From positions 57,474,001 to 57,538,000 of the forward strand of contig CM060733.1 of assembly GCA_030704615.1 (NCBI GenBank): a DNA stretch of 64,000 nucleotides, written 5' to 3'. The position numbers and the translations under genes are program-made. Numbering within the stretch: position 1 is the stretch's first letter; each line of letters opens with the position of its first letter. Below are positions 55,800 to 64,000 of the stretch, piece by piece. The DNA is from Takakia lepidozioides (Eukaryota > Streptophyta > Takakiopsida > Takakiales > Takakiaceae). Under the pieces are notes generated by a model. That model made no database searches. It was not told the DNA's origin and saw nothing but the letters and a program-made list of their open reading frames with translations.

Positions 55800-56900
55800 T
55801 GAAGCGAGATACTTTGTTTGCTTGTTTGTTTTGTAGCGTTGAGATGTCCCAAACTGCGGGGCTCCAGCCCTGGTGGTGGTACCGCTGGAAAGCCCTCGAT
55901 GAGGAGGGGTGCACCGGCTTGGTCTCATGATTTTTGGACATGCGGTGTGGGAGATGTCAAATTTCAAGTACTTTTGCTCGAAATTCGTGAAAAAGAGCAA
56001 AGTGGGCTTTTTACAGATAGGCTAATAATCGCTAGAGCCTTCTTCCTCCGACCGATCCTTGTTTGCTTGGAATTCGATATCCATCGGCATTTGGCTCAAC
56101 TACATGTATGAGCTCATCTCTCTCTAGCAAATTGGATAGACGGAATTTTCATGAGCTATAATTGGACTCTCCTCCCAGTTTGGAGCTTTCCGACATGTTG
56201 CTCTCCCCATGGGCCATATTGACTCAAGGAAACTTAGAATACTCCGAAGAGTTCTACTAACAGTGTCAGCTTCTAAGAGAACCTATCAACTGACATGCTC
56301 TGATACCATGTAGAGGATCGTGAAGGAGAACTGAGATGTCCGAAGTTGCTATTGATTAAACTCGAAGCATATATAATATACTAATCCTAAGTCTAAGAGA
56401 GCCAGGAAGCACAACTCAGTTCATGATTAACTACTGGCGACTGGCGGAGTGGAGGTTCCGTAGTGTGTGAGCATGAGCACAGGGGCATATTCCCCGAATT
56501 TCCGTGAAATTTCCACAACGAAACAAAATTGGTGAAACTAACAATTATGCAAAACTAAAACATAAAGAACAAGTAGCCCCTATACCTGATGAACATGTTA
56601 CCCTATAGGCGTGGCTTTTTCTCCATAACAAGCGCGAGAGTGGGCTTCACCTCAAATTTAAGGTCCTCACCCATGGATAATGTCGCACGGCGAAACTAGC
56701 TTGAGAAGAAATCACACTATAGCTAAAATGATGAACAAGTCACTTTTAAAGCCCCAACCCATTCATTTTGGATGTGGGATTGTTGGGTGATGGGATTTCG
56801 TATAGAAAGTTTCGACTGAAGCTATACCACTAAAGGTTTCTTAATGCAAAACCCACCGCTGCTTAGGTTTGTGCCCATATCACATATCATTTCTCAGTGC
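55800..56900 (-). mobile_element. LTR retrotransposon remnant with primer binding site
   Basis: GCTCTGATACCATG at about 56299 is the reverse complement of the tRNA-Met primer site (CATGGTATCAGAGC). To its right an LTR-like stretch begins TGTAGAGGATCG, oriented so that the element points to the left. No pol domain remains in the window. The boundaries given are loose. Confidence 0.4.
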
Positions 56901-58740
56901 GAAATTCACCGTCGCCACTATAGGTTTAGGGTTTCTGGCTACAGCCTCGCTGAACTGGCGCAGATGTACCATACAAATGCACCAATCCTCTATACCCGCT
57001 TATGGTTTTATTCCGTTTTAAAAACAAATAACTTCTATGACCGAGGTTTAAAAACAAAACTCCCATGACCATGGGTTGTGCTCACGCGAGTGTGAGCGTG
57101 CTGGATACCAACCGCCGCGGAGTGGTCCTCTAAATTAAGCTACTTCACATACTCACTGGAGCTATTGATCTATCCTTCTACATTCTTGAGTAGACAACAT
57201 ACCGATCATTACAAACCAATCTTCTTAGACCGTTACAACCATCAAGCCATCAAATTTGTAGCCCTAATCGTTTATGATTTGTTGAAGGACTGATGGACAT
57301 GGAGTGAATTTCAAAGCCAACATAACCTTCGTATCAACCAATCCCAATCTACAAGATGCATGAAGTGTGAGAAACCGAAACAAGGGATTGTTCTCTCCAG
57401 AGAGTGTGGTGCCTCAAAAGTTGGTTCTAGACTCATACAACAAGCCAAAGGGCAATTGGCTCTCTTGCTTTGCTTTGGCACAGAGGAAGTTAAATTAGGG
57501 AGCATGACTCAGCACAACACACCAATCAGCACCTTGACACGGTGTAAGGTACTTTGACCACATTTTTTCCATTGACTTGCATGTCTCCACAAAGTCTCTC
57601 TCTACAAATTGAGCCAATAAATAGATGTGAGTCGGGCTCTTGGAAATTGTAAGCGTAGAGGTGTAAAATTACGTACACATGCTGAGGCAGTTATGTGTAG
57701 AACATCCATATTTTCAGAAAGCATCGACTAAGAACTTTATTTCGAAAGAAGACATACGGACAGGAAAGGCAACCAACATTTTTAAACTTAACCCCTCCAC
57801 AAAACAAGGCATCTGCACCTGTTTTCCTGCTCTTTGACATAACACATGACGATGAATCGGAGTCGGATCCAAAATGGCTAGTGTGTGAAATCTGGATTCT
57901 AATGATCAAGGCCCAACAGGCCGGTCAACCACACACCGGACCACGTTTGGCCTTTGAAATTCTTCATGCATTAGCCTACTGGTCACTGCCATCCCCTTCC
58001 CTGCCTGTACACAAAATAACACACAGTGAACCTCCAAAGACCGAGATGTCATCCAAAGCCTTGACACAAGCTTTCAGAATATAATTGGTTCGTATGAGTA
58101 CACGACATCACAAAGGCCGCAGTACAACTCGACCATTTGCACTCTTTTTGTATTTCTAAAAAAATTAGTTCTTCATGTACAAAGGATCTAAAGCTACCGT
58201 ATCTGGAGGCCTAGATCCAGAAATAGATTATAGAACTTTTTGTTGCAAAACCATCGTATGTACCGTGTATGTATGCATCTATAGCCGAGGTGAAAGAGAC
58301 TAGTTCCTTCTTGCCGTCACACACAGTGCGAAACACAAGTTCTAACATATCACGATTACGCTCGCACTCAACTCTTCATGCTTGACTGTTCCATGCCAAC
58401 ACAATGGCCGTCCCAGGTTCAAATTACAGTGAAGAACAAACGTGCCCTTGAAATGTCTGCTTCCTCCTCTTGCACCTGCATCCGTAGATACAAACTCCAA
58501 AACTCCTCGTATACAAATTCGACACTCAGAATCTCTAAGATCTTCAATGCAAGCAAGAGACAGCGAGGTGAGGATTCAAAGATTTGCAAGAAGAGGAACA
58601 TCCCTCGAGCACCAAAATCAGATTCCCACGATCGTATCGCGACACGATGGAATGCGTGACGAGAATCTTCTGCCCTTCCCAGGCTGGCGCCGGTAGCCGG
58701 TTCAGTCGGTTCTGCAGCGACTGGCCAGAGCCAGTCACCA
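56901..58740. other. Intergenic; no gene seen
   Basis: No supported coding or RNA feature. Confidence 0.45.
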
Positions 58741-58840
58741 AGCGTGCCATTGGCTGATTGTTAGGTCACAGGGGATGGACCAATGGAACCGTCCATCTCG
58801 CCGTCTGTGTGCGGGAAGAAGGCGGGAATAAAAGAGGGGG
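58741..58840 (+). promoter_or_regulatory. Alpha-tubulin core promoter candidates
   Basis: A TATA-like AATAAAAG lies at 58827-58834, about 245 bp before the start codon. CCAAT occurs on the plus strand at about 58777 and on the minus strand (ATTGG) at about 58750. The arrangement fits a plant housekeeping promoter with a long leader. Confidence 0.4.
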
Positions 58841-59023
58841 AAAGCTTGAGTCCGCCATAGCCAGAGCGCTTCTTTCTTTGCGAGGGCGTCTTCGTATACG
58901 TCTTCCCAAAGAGTAGATCGCTCATTTCCTCTGCACATCCGATAGACTGTTTGATCCAGTTGTTGTTTGATAGTTTCCGATCGCGATCTTGCTGTGTTTG
59001 CTTTCGGTTTCGCAGTTTTCTAG

Positions 59024-60869
<1,846 letters not shown>

Positions 60870-61300
60870 GTAGCCGATGTCTTGATATTCTTGCTAGTCA
60901 GTCACTCACAATGTGCCTGCGCACGGTTTTGAACTCGCGCTTGATGCCGGTATACATTCATTGACTCTTGTGAACTGTGAATTGCTTAAGGCCATTGCAG
61001 GCTAGTACTCCCAGCAGCACAGCGGTTTCACATCACATCATATGAACCTCCCGAGCTTGCCTTAATACTGAAGCGGCCTCGTAATATGAAGTATTTTCTG
61101 TTGACATTTACAACGTGTAAGATCGTAGAAATCTGACACAAGGCCGATTCTCTTGCACATACGCTAACGATGGGATGTTGGTGGGGAAGTACTTTTGAAG
61201 TTACATACCCTCGTTGGTTGGAATTTGTGTACAGAACTCAGTGATTCGAATTGGAAATAACACACTGGAAATTATGACCATGTTCTTAGAAATAAGCCAC
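60870..61300. other. Alpha-tubulin 3' untranslated region and spacer
   Basis: No further gene is seen. Confidence 0.5.
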
Positions 61301-64000
61301 TCGGATTTTTTATATAAGGCGGATCGAGGCGGAAGATGAGCTCTGCGTTTTGCGCCAGCGTCTCTCTTTCAAGCTTCCTCGTACCGATCTGAAGCCCCAG
61401 CGTCATCTCGCCGATCTGTCCTCGCAATCACTCTAAACATCATCACCTTGTCCTCCAGTGTGCATCCAACGTACCCCCCGGCATCACTTTGACCCATCAT
61501 CCCACGCCCCCCTCCCGGAAGCAGCCATCTGGCTTCCAGCTCAGGCTTCATCCTCTGATGAGCCGCTCCCCTTCATCCCTTGTCTGGATCAGACCAGCCA
61601 ATCACCCCTCTCCCCCTTCCATCTACGTTATGTTGCCGTCACCCTCACTAATTACACTTAGGTAGTGGTATCTTGAAGTGTGCTTTTAAGCAGTGTGCAA
61701 CTAATTGCACTAAAGTTAATTGCTTCCTGGTCCAGTGGCCCTCGCAGCCACTCCTCTTCGTCGGCATCACTCTGAGCTTAGCCCTTCGCATTCAGCCCAC
61801 TCAGCGGATTCCAGCTTCTGCCCTCCTCTGGTCGACATTGCAGCTTCCTCTTCGTGCTGCTCAGCACGTCGCCTTTTTTAGTTCATCTCTCATCTATCTC
61901 TCCCTTAGCCTCCCATCACCTTTCTCAGTTTCTTGCCTCCAGCTCCATCCTATCTCAATAGAGCCTTCAAACCTCAAGGTCTGGGCCACCCAGACTAGGA
62001 GAATTTCGCCGCATGCAACCTTCCACAGGTACTGGCTTTTACATGGCGCACCGCGCCTAAGCTATGGGCTTGATCCATCCTCATCCCTCTTCCTCGGAGC
62101 ATCTTCCTTCTGCTATCAACTCCGCTCTAAACTCCTCGTTGCAGCCCACTCTACCTCAGGATATTACCGGAATTTCCATTCCTCAGTGTTCCTCACCCCC
62201 CGAGCTTGGGTACTGACCACGACGATGGGTCGTCAGGTGAAGTTGCAACGTTGCACAGGGCTATGAACAAGAACCACCCCCTTGTTGACATTGAGATGAA
62301 TCAGCTGGACAGTCAAGTTGAAGATGTTAAGAGCAGAGGTGTCCTCTTGTACTTCCCGGGTAAGAAGGTAGGTAGGGCGTTCGCGCGCGAATGGGCAATC
62401 GGGCATATGGGGGGCTCGGGAGATTTGAATCTGCATTTTCGTCATGCCAGGGGTAGGCGTTTCTTCTAGGTAATATTGGAGTCTGAAGAGGCAGCGGTCA
62501 AAGCCCTCTCCTTTAATCCCCATCTGCATGGATTTAATGTGAATATTATTTCCTTGGTCCATGGATATGGGGAACAAAAGTATGGAGTCCTAGGATCATC
62601 TCTCTCCCCTACATTCCAGATCAATAACTATTCAACATTCCTGATATTGGCAACTTTGGGCTCATACATTTGATGCTTGGCGATGTTCGATCCCAATATG
62701 TGCACTCGAGCTTTGAGGGCAAGTCCGGCCTGGAAAGGGGCCACCATTGCATCAAGACCTCATGAAAATGGTTTTCCTAAAATCGTTGTGATGATGCCAA
62801 ACGACTCTATTACGCCAGAATTCATCAAACTACCAATTGACACCAAGGGGAACTACTTCTCGGTCAAAATTTCCGAAGTCACTTCGTCCTCAGCTTGTTA
62901 CTACTATGGACTGTCCGGGCATCCCAGGGCGGACTGTCCCAAAGCAAAAAGAAAAAGAGATGGTGCTAATCTGTTGGGGGCCAGGCAAACACCCCTTACT
63001 CAAAGCCATCCTGCTACCCCAACACACACCAAAGTGGGCTACTTAAATCATCACTTCCCAACATCCCACCACCCCATGCAACAGTTGGCCTCCGATGTCC
63101 AGCAAATGTCTACCTCCCCTCCAGCAAAGAAAAGGACAGATACGATGGACCCCATGCTACTTGAAGCTACCTCCACACTGGTCACTAATAGTACTCAGAA
63201 GCACAAAGGCATTATTGAATTGGAGATGGAAGCTGCAGCCAACAAAGGGAAGCCCGACGCTTCCACCTCCAGGATCTTAAAGAGGCAACCGGCTGTCCAA
63301 GCTCCCCCGCCTCCCCGCCCTTCGCGGCCCATAGCGCACAACCCAGTCATTGCAAGAATCTGCGCCAAATTGAGATCTTTCCCGGGATTGGCACTCAGAG
63401 GTTGTTCACATGTTCTCTTAAATGCGTCCACGGATCCACTGGCTACTTGCCTCCAATGATCTTCAGGAGGAAGCCATCTCCAGCTTTTCTGGTTACAGCG
63501 ATGGACAGGATGCACATGGACTCCATCTGGATCACAGTCAGGGACGTCCAATCCTTCATAGCCAAATGCCACATGGGTAATAGTCCCATCCCCACCATGT
63601 GCAACAAGATCTAGGAGTACTTCAAAGTCAGATACCCAATTTACTCTCTGCCCCCCCAATCCGCAGTCACATTGGGCACTTATGTGGAGGCTTTCCCAGG
63701 TCTCTGCAGTGATCTTACCCCCAACACCCATATTCTAGCGCTTATGGACAAGGAGCACCTGGTGTCCAACCAATGCACATTTCCAGGGGTTCGGGCAGAT
63801 CCGACACACTTCAACGACCCATGTGCCTCTAGCAAGACCCGGACCAGAACAAGAGACACTACTTTCAATGCATTCACTATTCTTCATGCAATCTTGGAGT
63901 CAGAGGTAGATGCAGCAAATGAAGCAATAGAAAGGCAACGCCTTGCAGAGCCTCTCAACCCATCATACGACCCCTTTGGCTCCACATGTCAAAATCCAGC
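61301..64000 (+). mobile_element. LINE, 5' part with decayed ORF1; continues beyond the window
   Basis: A pyrimidine-rich leader (61301-62205) precedes ORF1-like coding. Frames at 62206-62469 and on to 62620 read GVLLYFPGKKVGRAFAREWA, the DUF4283-type RNA-binding region of plant LINE ORF1, with a TAG at about 62467. The coding goes on in 62677-63459. The zinc knuckle reads CYYYGLSGHPRADC, where the second Cys is Tyr. A Pro-rich linker follows. Another frame resumes at about 63590 to the window end (PIYSLPPQSAVTLGTYVEAF). No reverse transcriptase is reached. Confidence 0.65.
62677..63459 (+). pseudogene. LINE ORF1 (gag-like) with degenerate zinc knuckle
   Basis: The frame starts within the DUF4283-like domain and passes through FPKIVVMMPNDSITPEFIKL to the knuckle C-x2-Y-x4-H-x4-C at about 62896-62937. 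It then becomes low complexity, rich in Thr, Pro and Lys, with a PPPPRPSRP stretch. ORF1 proteins bind the element's RNA. The upstream stop and the Cys-to-Tyr change suggest decay. Confidence 0.6.

Noticed and set aside
61673-62266. A 197-residue open frame rich in Leu and Ser
   Set aside because: It has no recognisable domain, lies in a pyrimidine-rich leader before the LINE ORF1-like coding, and has no splice or start context to support it.

Overview
The window is nuclear DNA of a green plant lineage (streptophyte). Evidence is a plant-type alpha-tubulin with three introns, a plant 2-oxoglutarate dioxygenase, a plant BAHD acyltransferase remnant, GT-AG introns, and LTR retrotransposons primed by initiator-tRNA-Met (TGGTATCAGAGC). 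A piggyBac relic and the unusual cargo of the DNA transposons point weakly to a charophyte alga or non-seed plant rather than a flowering plant. The species cannot be fixed by eye.

Layout. 1-14478: a BAHD acyltransferase pseudogene (minus strand) is split by a Ty1/copia element (942-13685, TSD ACCGT). That copia element carries a 7.9-kb Mutator-like element (MULE, 1183-9066, 9-bp TSD GTTGGGAGG) inside its 5' LTR. The MULE encodes a transposase with a SWIM zinc finger on the minus strand. Divergently from it runs a spliced gene that looks like a circularly permuted (beta-class) DNA amino-methyltransferase. 14480-19040: a truncated Ty3/gypsy chromovirus (minus strand). 19041-37283: a large CACTA element whose left end is missing. 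Its TNP2-type transposase is on the minus strand. A divergent plus-strand accessory gene has acquired an FCP1/NIF-like HAD phosphatase domain. A LINE fragment sits in an intron of that gene, and a young 7-kb gypsy element (28311-35286, TSD TCCAA) splits the HAD exon.

37284-43800 is repeat territory: a piggyBac relic, a 445-bp terminal-inverted-repeat element, and a tRNA-derived SINE inside ACCCGG-rich DNA. 44021-60869 holds the three genes that look intact: a four-exon 2OG-Fe(II) dioxygenase, an eight-exon protein-L-isoaspartate O-methyltransferase whose small exons are easy to miss, and a four-exon alpha-tubulin, with decayed LINE and LTR fragments between them. 61300-64000 is the 5' part of a decayed LINE with an ORF1-like gene.

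The most notable signals are the methyltransferase-like cargo of the MULE, the array of eight TTCGGCGCCGAA-type palindromes at about 96-bp spacing between its divergent genes, and the HAD phosphatase domain inside the CACTA element. All exon boundaries and family calls were made by eye from translated reading frames and motifs; no search was run.
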